Of a DNA stretch of 64,000 nucleotides, positions 10,865 through 21,259 are shown in pieces; position 1 is the first letter of the stretch; each line of letters begins with the position of its first letter. Source of the DNA: Trichosphaerium sp. ATCC 40318 (lineage: Eukaryota > Discosea > Flabellinia > Trichosidae). The notes under the pieces are model-generated. The model did no database searches and had not been told where the DNA came from. It saw nothing but the letters and a program-made list of their open reading frames with translations. Position numbers and translations under genes: made by a program. The DNA lies in the NCBI GenBank assembly GCA_038496445.1, contig JALMLS010000048.1, positions 1 to 64,000 of the forward strand, read 5' to 3'.

Positions 10865-12250
10865 TCATGGAGCTGATAAGAACGTCAAACAATTTTCAAG
10901 GCGACGATTACATGTACTTATTCGTTTTAGAGGAGGGCACGTTTCTTCTTCACAGTCTACTTCAACATCAGAGCCAGCACGAACGCAGCAGCTAAAATAG
11001 TGTAAAGAAACATGATTATTCGTATGGACTTTTTACGTATCAAACTCTCCAGAGTTTCCTGAAACTCGCCCATCTACCATTGTGTTTTTGGTAATACTTT
11101 CTATAAGAATTCTATCATTTCCATCGCCACCAGCAACAATGGTATTCGCTGCTGATGAAGGTTCTGCAAAAAATTAAACAAACAAAAAAAAAAGTATTGT
11201 TTGCATACGAATGACAACTTCTGATACTATGATAACATCGTCATCGCCCTCACCAATTATACTTTCTACAAAAGAGCACTTTGCACTGATAACATCATTA
11301 CCACTACCGCCTTATGCACGTGTAAGCAGTTTGCTAGCAAAATACAAACAACTTTTTTCTGTTGAGAAAGTACCTGCAATACGCTGAACATCACTGTTTT
11401 GTACATCAATACAATCGTCATTAGAACCTCCAAATACGTCCCCTACAAAACTGTGTACGAATTCATAAGGCAGAACTTTAATACAGTCATCTCCATTTTG
11501 TCCACTCAAGCGGTCCCTATTTTGATACAAAACATTAAATGCGCAGGAACACTTTGCCACTTACGGTAATATACCACGTTTTTTTTCACTGCTGATAGCC
11601 ATACTACCTTCGAAAATGATATCATCATTTTGGTTTCCTCCATTAACTGCTTCGGTAGTAGATTGGGTGACTCTGATACAATCATTGCCATCGCCTGATG
11701 TTGTGTTAATAGTAAAAAAAAAATACAACTAACCTCACCTCCTACTATTCTGGTTGTTGTAGCTCCATCAATTACACGAATGCAATCATCACCTTCATTA
11801 CCACTTATCTGACCGGTTTTTGCACTTGAGCCTCTGACAAGGATACAATCATCACCATCAGTTCCAATAACTAAATCAACAGTAGTCTCAATAATAACGC
11901 AAGTGCCAATATCTTCGAGCCTCACTTAACAAACTCTTTTAATAAACACCAAATGTACTAAATAGACAGAAAAGTATAAAAATATCAAAGTTCTTCAAAC
12001 ATAAAAAAAAAATAGGACCTACCAAAATTTGAGCCATCAGGTGTTGCTATATTACAATTATTTTCGAAATCGCATGTAGTACACGCCATACACCTACAAT
12101 CACACCCAGGCACTTCAGGTAAGTCTGGCTGCGCGTAAAAAAGGCTTGGAACTAAGTTGGTGTAAACGCTAAGATAATTTGTTATTAATCTTGATTGGTA
12201 CAAAAGGAAAGCCAAAGTATGAATATCTTATGAATAGATGTTGTTTCCAT
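10865..12250 (-). CDS. secreted RTX-like (GGxGxD) repeat protein, copy 1
   Basis: A signal-peptide exon (METTSIHKIFILWLSF) is followed by a ~50-nt intron, a cysteine knot-like segment 'CDCRCMACTTCDFENNC', and a series of ~20-residue repeats with cores such as GTDGDDCILV, GNEGDDCIRV, GQNGDDCIKV, GGSNDDCIDV, GGSGNDVI and GGDGNDRI. They resemble the glycine/aspartate nonapeptides of RTX (haemolysin-type) calcium-binding beta-rolls, but with an extra cysteine in many units. The C-terminus is 'VDCEEETCPP...CNRRLENC' with the stop at 10865-10867. The whole layout is shared with the paralogue at 39601-41027. Likely a secreted or wall calcium-binding protein; a role is not shown by the sequence, and a membrane-damaging function should not be assumed. 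About eight exons. Confidence 0.75.
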
Positions 12251-12531
12251 TGTTTTAATTACTGTATATATCCCAATCTGAACAAGGAGGTATGTTGATT
12301 GTGAATCCGCTAGAAACTGAACGTTAATTATCACGTGTTGTTCATCACAAAAAGTAGATTTGTATATGTCCGAACTGTCATGATTATCGGTTTTTGTAGT
12401 TTTTAGGCACTAGCATCACAACCACGGATTATCGCGTAACGACACGCGAATTCTCGAAAAATTTACGGGATATATTACACGTGTATTGAAAAAAATAAAC
12501 AATGCCAAAACGATTGATCTACAAAAAAAAT

Positions 12532-14992
12532 TTATTCTTCTTTGGTTTCTTTTTTTACTTCGCTTTCGGATTTAGCTTCTTCAGCTTTAGAGTCCTCTTT
12601 GGATTCATCTTTAGCTTCTTCTTTAGCTTCATCCTTAGCTTCTGCTTCGGCTTCTTTAGCCTCACCTTCAGCCTTGACTTCTCCCTTGTTTCCCTCAGCT
12701 TCAGGCTTAGCTTCTTCAGCATTCTTAGCAGCTTCCTCCTCAGCTTTTTTAGCAGCAGCCTCTTCTTCAGCCTTTTTAGCAACAGCTTCCTCTTCGGCCT
12801 TCTTAGCAGCAGCCTCTTCTTCAGCCTTCTTAGCAGCAGCTTCCTCTTCGGCTTTTTTTGCAGCAGCTTCCTCTTCAGCCTTCTTTGCAGCAGCTTCCTC
12901 TTCAGCTTTTTTTGCGGCAGCTTCTTCTTCAGCTTTCTTTGCAGCTTCTACTTTAGCCTGTTTAATCTCAGCATGTTTTGCAAGTACTTCTTCGTGTTTC
13001 TTTTTAGTTTCTTCTTTTTTCTCGGCTCTCTTATCTTCAATTTCTTTCTTTCTCGTTTCTACTATTTCCTCACACTTTCAAGAGTTAACACCCAAAAAAA
13101 GATGTTCTGGTTTACCTTTAATTTAAGTGCCGCGATTCCCTCTTTAGTCTCTGCAGTTAGCTCTACATCCTTAACAGTCTCTAGTGCACTAAAAACCTGA
13201 TTAGCTGCTAAGAAGTTTTTGGTTTTCGGCTAACTTTCGCGTAGTCGAGTGTCACTCTACGAAACAAAAAAATGTTTAAACGTACAGAGCAGCGCCACTC
13301 ATACCCCTCATTGATCCAAAATGTAATCTTGTAAACTCAACAGGTATATTAGATGATTTACTTGCTGGAACAGCGCCAGTCTCTTTTAGCTTTTCAATAA
13401 GCGATTTATACGATTTTATAGTCTTAATTGGTATCTGACGATCTACTCCCTTAACAGCAGTTGTATAAGCGAAGCGGGCCATAGGAATTACTTCTGCTTC
13501 TGGGCGTAATGGAGTACTAGGTCTCTTATTAAACCATAATTTAGCTTTGTCTAGATTATTATTCATCAAATGAGCAAAAATCATGTCTGTAACGATAAGT
13601 GCATCCATCGTTAAGTAAGATTTCTTATGCTTAGCTTGAGTATCTATAATCAACTTTTCAGCTGCATCTGCTTCCATTGTGAATATCTTTGTTTGTAAGT
13701 TCGAAGCAATACTCTCGATGTTGTCTTTGATATTAAAGTATTTTTTAATTTTGTTCAGTTGATTGAAATGTTCTAGGATTTGATCAGCCCTAGTTACTTC
13801 CTAAATATAACAGTTAAGCGTCATAAAAATACTGTCATATTTCCATCTAAATCAATGAAACAAGAATACAAAGCCGAGTCTGAGAATACAGCACTTGTTA
13901 CTTGTATAGTTTTTTTATATGTTGCAAAGAAAAAAAAAAATACCTTTTCTTCTTCTGCCTCTTCGCCGTCATCTTCTTCTTCTTCATCATCGTCCTCATC
14001 TTCATCTTCTTCCTCTTCTTCGTCTGCTTTTTTTTGTTTTTTTCTTCTTGAAGTGAGGAGTTCTGTACACAAAGCGTCAGTTACTTTTTTCTCTTTTTTT
14101 TTTTTTTGACTTTGATTACCTTTTTTCTCGTTTAACTCCTTATTATCAGCAAAGACTTTGATATTACGAAATTCCTGTGCTAATGAGCGTTCAATTTTAG
14201 CAATCATGTCTGCATTACGCTCAATGCGCATCCACCTTTCTCCAAGAGCTTCTATAGCGAGCTCTGGCGCGCTAAATATTACACGTTAGCGACTTGTGGT
14301 AGTACATAGGCGTTTGTACCCAAGCGCAAGGAAGTTTTCAATCGTTTTCATTAGAAATTGTGAGTAACCCCTCTTAGTGATTAATTCTCTGCTGTTATGG
14401 GCTTGAGCGTAAGTCCAAGCTTGTAGTGCCTCTTCAATGTTTCTGGTTTTTATGTGAGTTTCTACAACATAGTGCCTTAGTGCGTACGTCGCTTTGTTAA
14501 TGGCTAGCTGTACTACTCTTGAGTTTGGAGGTATGTTCTTCTTTTTGCAGTCTGGGTCAGCTAAAAACTGCTCCATGGCGGTTTTTATTTGTTCGAAACT
14601 CACCTACAATCATGTAAACGCGTTTGATACGTTTATAATTAAATAGTAGGTTCAAAAGCCGCGAAATGGAAGCGTACGTCTTTGGACCAATCCCGCTGTA
14701 GCTTTTGCACTAAATAACACTTGTAAGTATAATCTTCAAGTTTTTCGCATTTCTAGGTTATCTTACGTTCTTTTGCCTTCGCTTCATCATAATCTGGCAT
14801 ACCAGGGGTTGGTGCATTTGTGTTGAAGAGATCCGGGCGTATGTTTTGTTTCCATTTCTTCATCCTAAGCACAGTGCCAGTGCGATACGAGCGTTTTTGC
14901 ACCGAGGCACCCTGTCCCTTTTGTTTTGTTACACAAGACGCTCGATACGCCGTAAGACACCTCATCTTTGTGTTTTGCAGGCGTATGTACAC
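12532..14992 (-). CDS. helical, probably mitochondrial protein with acidic linker and A/K/E-repeat tail
   Basis: I do not recognise the family. The N-terminus (MRCLTAYRASCVTK...KRSYRTGTVLR) is basic and lacks acidic residues, like a mitochondrial presequence. Helical repeats follow, reminiscent of PPR/TPR proteins ('NIEEALQAWTYAQAHNSREL', 'LALGAPELAIEALGERW', 'MDALIVTDMIFAHLMNN', 'LDKAKLWFNKR'). Between them is a lysine-rich then strongly acidic linker (EEEEEDEDEDDDEEEE). The C-terminal ~150 residues are A/K/E repeats that should form one long helix. Splicing joins seven exons in frame; the first intron is only 33 nt (GTAAGA..TTGAAG near 14760). Alternative: this could be two fused genes, but the joined frame argues for one. 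Confidence 0.6.
12700..12960 (-). repeat. 27-bp coding repeats giving AAAKKAEEE units
   Basis: About eight near-copies of a 27-bp unit (reading GAAGAGGAAGCTGCTGCTAA on the coding strand) sit in the last exon of the gene at 12532-14992. The encoded nonapeptide AAAKKAEEE alternates charge and helix-formers, as in single-alpha-helix or coiled-coil rods. Some units lack a codon or two, as expected from replication slippage. Confidence 0.85.
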
Positions 14993-15032
14993 AATGGAAA
15001 AACTTTGAATTTGCTACTGGCTTTTTTTTAAA

Positions 15033-15848
15033 ATGAGTGGTTGGGTACCAATAGTAGCTACAACTATCGGAGGCTTTATTGCAGGCTATTTTGTTGCTTC
15101 AAACAAGGTTAACACAGCTTTGGAGCAAGAACGCATTAAAGTAGAACAAGCAGCCAATGACGAACGAGAGCGAACTCAACGAGAAGCGGCTGACAGGAAG
15201 AAACGCGCAGAGGAACGAAAAAAGCGACTTAGAAGTAAAGTGAAGGAACGTATACGCAAGGCGGAGGCAGAACATGATGAAGATGAAGATGAGGATGATC
15301 ATTACTTTCATAAAATGGTAAAAACCAAACATGTTAACTGACTACATTTCTAACAACATGTCAAGGTATTAGTCGTCAGAACAGACCTAAAAATGGGCAA
15401 AGGAAAGATTGCTGCTCAATGCGGTCATGCTACTCTTGGCGCGTACAAAATGGGCGTAGAGGCAGACTCAGTACACCTTGAGCGATGGGAACGCGGTGGT
15501 CAAGCTAAGATCGTATTGAGAGCCAGTGGAGAAGAGCTTTTGTGCGCTTTAACGAAATAATGTTTTTAAACGTTTTTTCTTTTGACCACGCTAATGTTAC
15601 GCAATTAGAGATAAAATAAAGCAAGCAGCAAAAGAAGCCAATATTCAAACTCATGAAGTGTTTGATGCCGGCCACACACAAGTTGAGAGCGGCTCACGCA
15701 CTGTTTTAGCTCTAGGACCAGGTTAGTTACGTTTTATTGGACTGCTTTTTTAAACCATTTTTTTTGATAAGTTCTTACTGTTGTTTTAGCACCAATTGAT
15801 AAGCTTGACGCTATTTGCAAGGTAAAATTCGGATTAAAGCTTATGTAA
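15033..15848 (+). CDS. PTRH2: peptidyl-tRNA hydrolase 2 (Pth2/Bit1 type)
   Basis: Pth2 cleaves peptidyl-tRNA that drops off ribosomes. Residues ~5-25 ([20 protein letters not shown]) form a membrane anchor as in mitochondrial outer-membrane Bit1. A charged coiled-coil linker with an acidic DEDEDED stretch follows. The catalytic domain starts in exon 2 with '[20 protein letters not shown]' followed by 'HATLGAY', an excellent match to the family including the conserved KGK-AAQC-HA residues. Later exons give '[12 protein letters not shown]', '[18 protein letters not shown]' and 'APIDKLDAI'. I end the gene at the TAA of 15846-15848 by reading through a possible donor, since LKL-type endings are typical. 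Four exons. Confidence 0.88.
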
Positions 15849-16850
15849 TCGTGCTTTTACACTGTTTTCAGTTTTGCAATCATTACAACATCAATGTTAT
15901 ACCTCCCATTCTATAGCACAGAAAATACTATGTACAATACACATACTACACAAGTTTACTCGGTCTGGTTGTAAGTAATCCACTGTTCAAGGTTGTGTTT
16001 GACAGGTCATTTTTTTCTAATGACGAAAACTTGAGATTTGATATCAAATTTTCAGTGACAGATACATTTTTTTGTTGCACTCTTCCAATGCTTGCTACAT
16101 ACTCCTACGATACTTTTCAGTATTATTAGTGAATCCCACAACTTTTTTTAAATCAGAAATTGTTTGAACAAAAGGCTGTTGTTGAGAATTTGTCAGTGGG
16201 TGCAGTGCAGGTTAATGCATAGAGTTAAGCTGTTACTTCGATTATTGATTATATCACACTTTGTTTGGACGAGAGGAAAACACTTCCCCAGGGTGGTCTC
16301 GTGGTATTTCTTCATGCGAAGATGCGAAGGGAGGTGGCACTGGTAGTGTGCATCCTATAATGAGTGTGTAATAACATTACAATGGACATGGCACCACTTT
16401 CGGGTCATGTCTTAGTTCATACCTCGCTAGCTGAACCAATATCACGTACCATAGAGATCTGGAAACACCATCGTGCTCTAAGCCCTAATACGGCTGTAGA
16501 GCACACCTAGCAGTTGACGCATTCACCCTTTTTACTTTTGACAATGGTAACAATATGTAAATCTTGTACTACAAACGCCATGTCAACTAATTGTAGTGGT
16601 TGTTGTATACAATACACCAGAAAATTGCACTTTTTTCAAAGTTAAAACAGTCTGCCACTTTTTTCGTTCGAAAAGAGCTAAGGCTGAAGTCATTCTTGTC
16701 CTACCGCTGTGTGCAACTTGATCATGTCCACCTACCGCTGTGTGCAACTTGATCATGTCCATTGGCTGTTAAGATAGTTCATTGACAAATTGCACATTTC
16801 CCTTGGTACATTTTTAACCACTTAACGCAGCTTACGTTCTCCAGGTGAAG
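15849..16850. other. 1-kb intergenic region with a 31-bp tandem duplication
   Basis: I see no convincing gene. Short frames exist (e.g. 16164-16346) but lack family features. The stretch holds the 31-bp tandem repeat described separately and some pyrimidine-rich tracts. It separates two genes on the same strand, so it should contain the PTRH2 terminator and the promoter of the F-box gene at 16851. Confidence 0.5.
16700..16761. repeat. tandem duplication, 31-bp unit x2
   Basis: The unit CCTACCGCTGTGTGCAACTT (continuing to 31 bp) occurs twice head to tail with no mismatch, 90-150 bp before the ATG of the F-box gene. Perfect identity suggests a recent slippage event or an assembly stutter. Confidence 0.9.
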
Positions 16851-17770
16851 ATGACAACGCCTAGAGCACCAAAACAAGCAAAGAACACGAATGAACACTA
16901 TTTCTCGTTTTTGGAATTACCATTAGAACTTTGCGTTTGTATCATGGAGTTTCTAGACGTAACAGCACTAAGTCGCCTGTCACAGGTTTGTTTCAGGCAA
17001 AAAAAAAAGTAAAACCTCGAAAAATAACTGTTTACTAGCTTAACACTCAATATTACGCCCTGGGATCATCAAACTTTATATGGCGTTCAATTCACCCAGA
17101 CCCACATAACAAACAACGTCTTGTTAATCTCCCAGCGCGTACAAATGACGAAACGTATCGATTACCCGGTTATTGGCGCTTTCGGTACTTTCTACATCAC
17201 ATAGAGATCAAAAACCGTTGTCACTATTGTGGAGTATACAAAAGACCATCTGGACGCGGATGGGGCCAACTGATGTCAAGGGTATTCGCAAAAAAGTTAT
17301 TGTGCAAAAACTGCTTTAATGACGTTGGCTGTGATTACATGACGAGAGTGGAAATAAAAGATTTGGTACAAGCCAACAAATCCAATTCCAAAAACCAAAC
17401 AATCTTTTTTGTCTCAGAAAAAGTTTTTTGGTTTTCTTGTCGTGAGTTGATTGCTGACACCTCTTGTTAGTATGGTATCACTACAGAAGATCTAGATACA
17501 GCAAATATACCTTGTAAAGTACATAAAGCAAAGAAGACACCTGGTAAAGAAGCCAAGATTATCGGTTATTATTATCGACATGCTGATGTTGCTCTGTTGG
17601 CAAAGTTGATTCTTGGACCAAAAGGTCTTCCTGAGTATATACCTCCGCCAATACCAAGTGACCTCCAACCTCTAAAACCTGTGGAACGTATAAGAATTGC
17701 TCCACCAGGAGCAAGGAGAAGTCCTAGGCTGAAGAACAAAGTTTCAATAGATTATGATATTTATCAATAA
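16851..17770 (+). CDS. F-box protein with a two-CxxC zinc motif
   Basis: Residues ~18-60 form an F-box ('FLELPLELCVCIMEFLDVTA', 'LSRLSQ...YYALGSSNFIWRS'), the Skp1-binding segment of SCF ubiquitin ligases. Past the F-box comes 'CHYCG...CKNCF', two CxxC pairs ~35 residues apart that would bind one zinc in a treble-clef-like fold. The C-terminus is basic and proline-rich (PPPIPSDLQPLKP) and ends 'YDIYQ'. Three exons: intron 1 interrupts the F-box (after the first CACAG, 16986), intron 2 lies at about 17367-17470. The target is unknown. Confidence 0.75.
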
Positions 17771-18085
17771 AAAAAATTTGTGAAGTATGCATTTTGATAC
17801 TCCTAAGCGAATCAAAATCCAAGAAAGGCAAACCTTGAGGTACGGCGATATGTAAGAAAACACATAGTTGAATCACCTTAAATGAACTATTATATCTTGC
17901 GAGTAGCAGTTATTTGAAGCTAGCAGTGAATTACATGCATACAAATGTAAAAAAATTAGTATACAGCCGGTTGATCTTGGTAATAGAGCCTATCTTATCT
18001 TTATATAATTACGTAAAGAATAGTCGAAATGTCATGAAGCTGTCAAACTGAATAGTAACTAGACTACTGATTGATTGGTATTAGT
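17771..18085. other. convergent intergenic spacer
   Basis: A+T-rich spacer between convergent genes (F-box, +; kinase-like, -). It carries AATAAA-like tracts for both 3' ends and no other recognisable element. Confidence 0.5.
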
Positions 18086-19495
18086 TCATTTAAATGATGC
18101 AAGATTTTTCTCAATCTTTGCTACACAACCCTGTATTATTTTTTGCTTGGCTTCTTTGTCCTTACCCATAACATGCCAAGGTCCAAGACAATCTAACGTT
18201 TCTAAAATCGTGTTGTATTTATCAAAATCCTTTAGTGTGTTTGGTGTAAGCAATCCAGCGTCATCTGCTTTTTTAATAAAAAGTTCTTTAAATCCACTAT
18301 CTTTTAATTCATCAAATCCATTATACCATTCATGGTATGCAGGAAACACACCTATAAAATATAATGAGAGAACTGAAATAAAGTGAAACTGGGTATGGTG
18401 TCCAGGCGTCTATGGCAAAAAACTGAAAGGCACTTTTTTTCGATATTGACACATTGTAGTTTTATGCATACCTGTCCATTCCCAATCTAAAAGTGCCGTT
18501 ATCTTATCATGTGAATCATTTACCATGATATTCCGCAGGTCAAAATCACCATGAAATAGAACCAAAGGCACATTAACGTCTACGTATTTCTCTATGTTAT
18601 CCACGAAATTTGTAACTTTAGGAATATATTCAATTAATTTATCTAAGCCCATTGTCGTTGCACATCTTGTGTACGAAACCAGGTATCCTTTTAAAAAATC
18701 TTTAAGATTATTATAAGGGCCCGGGGGTACTCCTGCGGTGTTTAAGAAGTCAAAGTAAGGACCTAAAATAGCATATTTCATAAGCAAAACGAAAATGCTA
18801 TTGAAAAAAAGCAACTTTAAAATATTCTTTGGACTGATTTCTGCTGAATACTGTACCTATTTTAACTGTGTTACTTTCTTGAATAAACCCACCAGATTCG
18901 TTAAATGTTTGGGTTTGGAGTTGTTTCAGTATTTCAACCATTTGATCGAGTATTTTATTTTTTTGTTCAAAAGTCATATCCTTCCACACATCTACTAAAC
19001 ATGTACCATCAACACGTGACATGACAATATATCTAAATCCAAAATCGTCTATACGTAACCAATATTTAGTAAAATTATATCACGTGACAGAAAATGTGAC
19101 AGCTAAATTCACTTGACCTGCGGATGAATCCCAAAATAATATTTTAGGCGTGGAAATGGTTGTTGCCTTTTGAACGTATTTGTATGCAGCCAGTTCTGCT
19201 TCTATTTTAGCTTCAGACCTGTATTTACAAGTAAGAAAACCAAATAATCACCAAAAACGATACCACGTGGCAGCGGATATGCGTATTGCGTAATTTTCAC
19301 CTTCGGAAAGAATTAAGTGATAGAAATGTTTGCAATCGTACCTGTGGTACTCTCCACTAGGTACACTTTATTGTTCCATCCTGTTGGTACCTCTTCAAAC
19401 GTTTTACACTTCTCGGTTAGACCATGCTTTTTAAATATCTTGTCAGCTTCTTCTTGACACAATGACAGGCCTTCGTGGTGAGGTGATGATGACAT
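18086..19495 (-). CDS. APH/choline-kinase-fold phosphotransferase
   Basis: The key motifs are the kinase catalytic loop 'LVLFHGDFDLRNIMVN' (catalytic Asp in HGDxDxxN) and the metal-binding 'ALLDWEWTG'. This is the aminoglycoside phosphotransferase/choline kinase superfamily, which phosphorylates small molecules or proteins with ATP. The N-terminus includes 'VPTGWNNKVYLVESTTGT', the nucleotide-binding strands. The C-terminal helices run to 'VAKIEKNLASFK'. About six short exons; one intron carries CACGTG at 19081-19086. Fungal and protist genomes contain many uncharacterised members, so the substrate cannot be assigned; the fit to choline/ethanolamine kinase proper is not strong enough to name it. 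Confidence 0.75.
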
Positions 19496-19982
19496 GGATC
19501 TAGTTTTTAATCTTCTCTAAAAGATAGGATGTTTTGTATTACACAGTGACGTGGCAATGTTCAAGGTTATAACGGAGAAGATTATGGTATAATTCACTGA
19601 TTTCTTGCTTACATCCTCTGCAAATATTCTTACAAGTATTCTGACCATCCCTACTTTATTTAGGTATTGTACCACCCTATTGCTACAATACGCTTGGTCT
19701 ACTATGGAAAAACGATGGATTTTGGATGGCAAAAAAAGCCGTTAAGTTTTGTTTCGGTCAAATTATTACAACGAACAGAATATTGGCTTAAAACCTTGGT
19801 TGGTTCACCACCTATTCAAGCGTCATCTAAACAACCTAGGTTAACTAAAAGCATTTGCGATATGACGTGATTCTATATTCGGAATGAGTTGTCGCGTGGA
19901 GAGCAAAACAGGAAAGAAGGGTCGCGTGGAAAATCAAACACGAATTTACATTCAAGAGATAGCAACACCTTCATGCAAACGA

Positions 19983-20574
19983 TGGAGTACTTTAGGATTG
20001 GAATGCAGATATCATATTTACTCTTTTTGGCAGCAGTGACAATAATCCGTTCCCCTCATGAAAGAAAAAGTAAGAATGAGAAAGTTGTGCAGGGCAACAA
20101 AGGGTTTGTGGAAAAATGTTTGTTGGTTTCAGTTTCGATTGGCATGGGTGGACTCCCTCCTTTGAACATGATTTTCCCAAGCTTGCTTGAGTTCGCCAAT
20201 TACCCCGATTGTCCGGAAGCTGGGTTTACTGGTATTTGTTTAATGCCATTGTCTATGTGGCTGTTTTATAGATCACATAAAGACCTTGGTACGAACTGGA
20301 GTCCTTCACTTGAAATCCGAGAAAAGCACAGTCTTGTTACAGGCGGTGTATACAAGTATATCAGGCATCCAATGTATACCTCTATTTGGATATGGGCGAT
20401 TCTACAAGCGTTGGTACAACACAATTATATAGTGGGTTTCTCTGGTCTTGTGACATACGGAACATTGTACTTTCTTAGAGTAAATGAAGAAGAAAAAATG
20501 ATGTTAGCGAACTTTGGGATGAGTACAAGCAATACATGCAATCGTCAAAAAGATTGATACCTTATTTGTACTAG
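19983..20574 (+). pseudogene. ICMT-like isoprenylcysteine carboxyl methyltransferase with a 1-nt C-terminal frameshift
   Basis: This single-exon copy has an intact N-terminus (MEYFRIGMQISY), about five membrane segments and the SAM-site signature 'GGVYKYIRHPMYTSIWIWAI', then 'RVNEEEKMML'. At 20515-20519 (TTTGGGATGAG) the frame slips: as written it ends 'NFGMSTSNTCNRQKD' at 20557, whereas one extra G would give the family-typical 'FGDEYKQYM' ending with a stop at 20572-20574. The EE..F..EY..Y tail is part of the active site in this family, so the change matters if real. It lies in a G run, so a sequencing error is quite possible. Paralogous to the cut-off gene at 3488-3897. Confidence 0.7.
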
Positions 20575-20774
20575 ATAGTATTTGTGTCAACAAAATAAAC
20601 ATTGTAGCCCTATCACGTGATTCATATAAAATTTTTATAGATACAATATAAACTTGTTGTACGTCCTACACCTTATTGTTTTTAATCAAAGGGCTTTACC
20701 TTTGGTGTTGTAGTAAAAATTAACAGGTCTATGTGCCACTAAGTAAAATGTTGATTTTTCTTTAAAATGCGTTC

Positions 20775-21060
20775 CCACAACTTTCATTGAAAGTGTGTGC
20801 AATTTAATAACATTGACTATATGAAATACAATAACACGTTAAATGCATATCTTCGATGCTACACAACCTATGGAAGGCACCTGTCGCATGTGATACGAAA
20901 CAGTTGAGGATTGCTGATGTCGACACATTTTATGACAGTTTGCAATTGCTCAAGTCATACGCTTGGAGTTTCTATGTCTCAAAGTATATATGATGGGACA
21001 TAAGATACATGAATGCCAAATGATTAAAAGAGAAGCAGCAGCATTTAAACAGTTTGTTAA
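20775..21060 (+). pseudogene. remnant of the F-box gene (unit A of the F-box/MATE duplication)
   Basis: The start (about 20775-20875) matches the 5' end of the F-box gene at 23920-24010 (CACAACTTTC..; GATGCTACA versus CAATGCTACAACTC). The end (about 20910-21057) matches its last 150 bp (GACACATTTTATGACAGTTT versus CAACACATTTTTTAATAGTT; then GGACATAAGATACATGA and AGAGAAGCAGCAGC). Almost 0.8 kb in between is missing and the frame is lost. It lies directly before the intact MATE gene, in the same order as the intact F-box gene and the damaged MATE gene further right. Confidence 0.75.
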
Positions 21061-21195
21061 ACTAACACAGTCAATGTATCCTGTTTGCAATTGTGATTTT
21101 GGTGGCTGAAGTTTTGTTAATATTTGTTTCTAGTCGCTAGCAAGTTAATATTAAGTGATAGTAGACTACTTAAGTTGACTTTTATTTAACAATTC

Positions 21196-21201
21196 CACGT
21201 G
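21196..21201. promoter_or_regulatory. CACGTG box 59 bp before the MATE start codon
   Basis: CACGTG (in CCACGTGATAC). The duplicate MATE gene has the same box 19 bp before its ATG (25181-25186), so it was retained after duplication. CACGTG is the core site of bHLH/bZIP regulators in many eukaryotes; its function here is inferred. Confidence 0.4.
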
Positions 21202-21259
21202 ATACAATTATTGACGTACAATATCAACAACCTGAACACGCGGAAGCTTAGGTAGCATA

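Noticed and set aside
10809-11000. Plus-strand frame MVFLSSNSDDIETDL
   Set aside because: It overlaps the last exon of the RTX-like gene on the minus strand, whose C-terminus matches the paralogue at 40911-41027.
12502-13200. Long plus-strand frames rich in serine/alanine/phenylalanine (12502-13200 and 12542-13126)
   Set aside because: They are the complement of the A/K/E-repeat exon of the minus-strand gene at 12532-14992 (AAAKKAEEE reads SSSAFLAAA on the other strand).
13200-14760. Apparent frame breaks in the helical mitochondrial-type gene
   Set aside because: All three disappear with slightly earlier donors (GG|GTACAAACG, AGGG|GTATGAG) and a 33-nt intron near 14760.
16164-16346. Short frame in the intergenic region (MNKRLLLRICQW)
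   Set aside because: No domain, odd composition, no splice partners.
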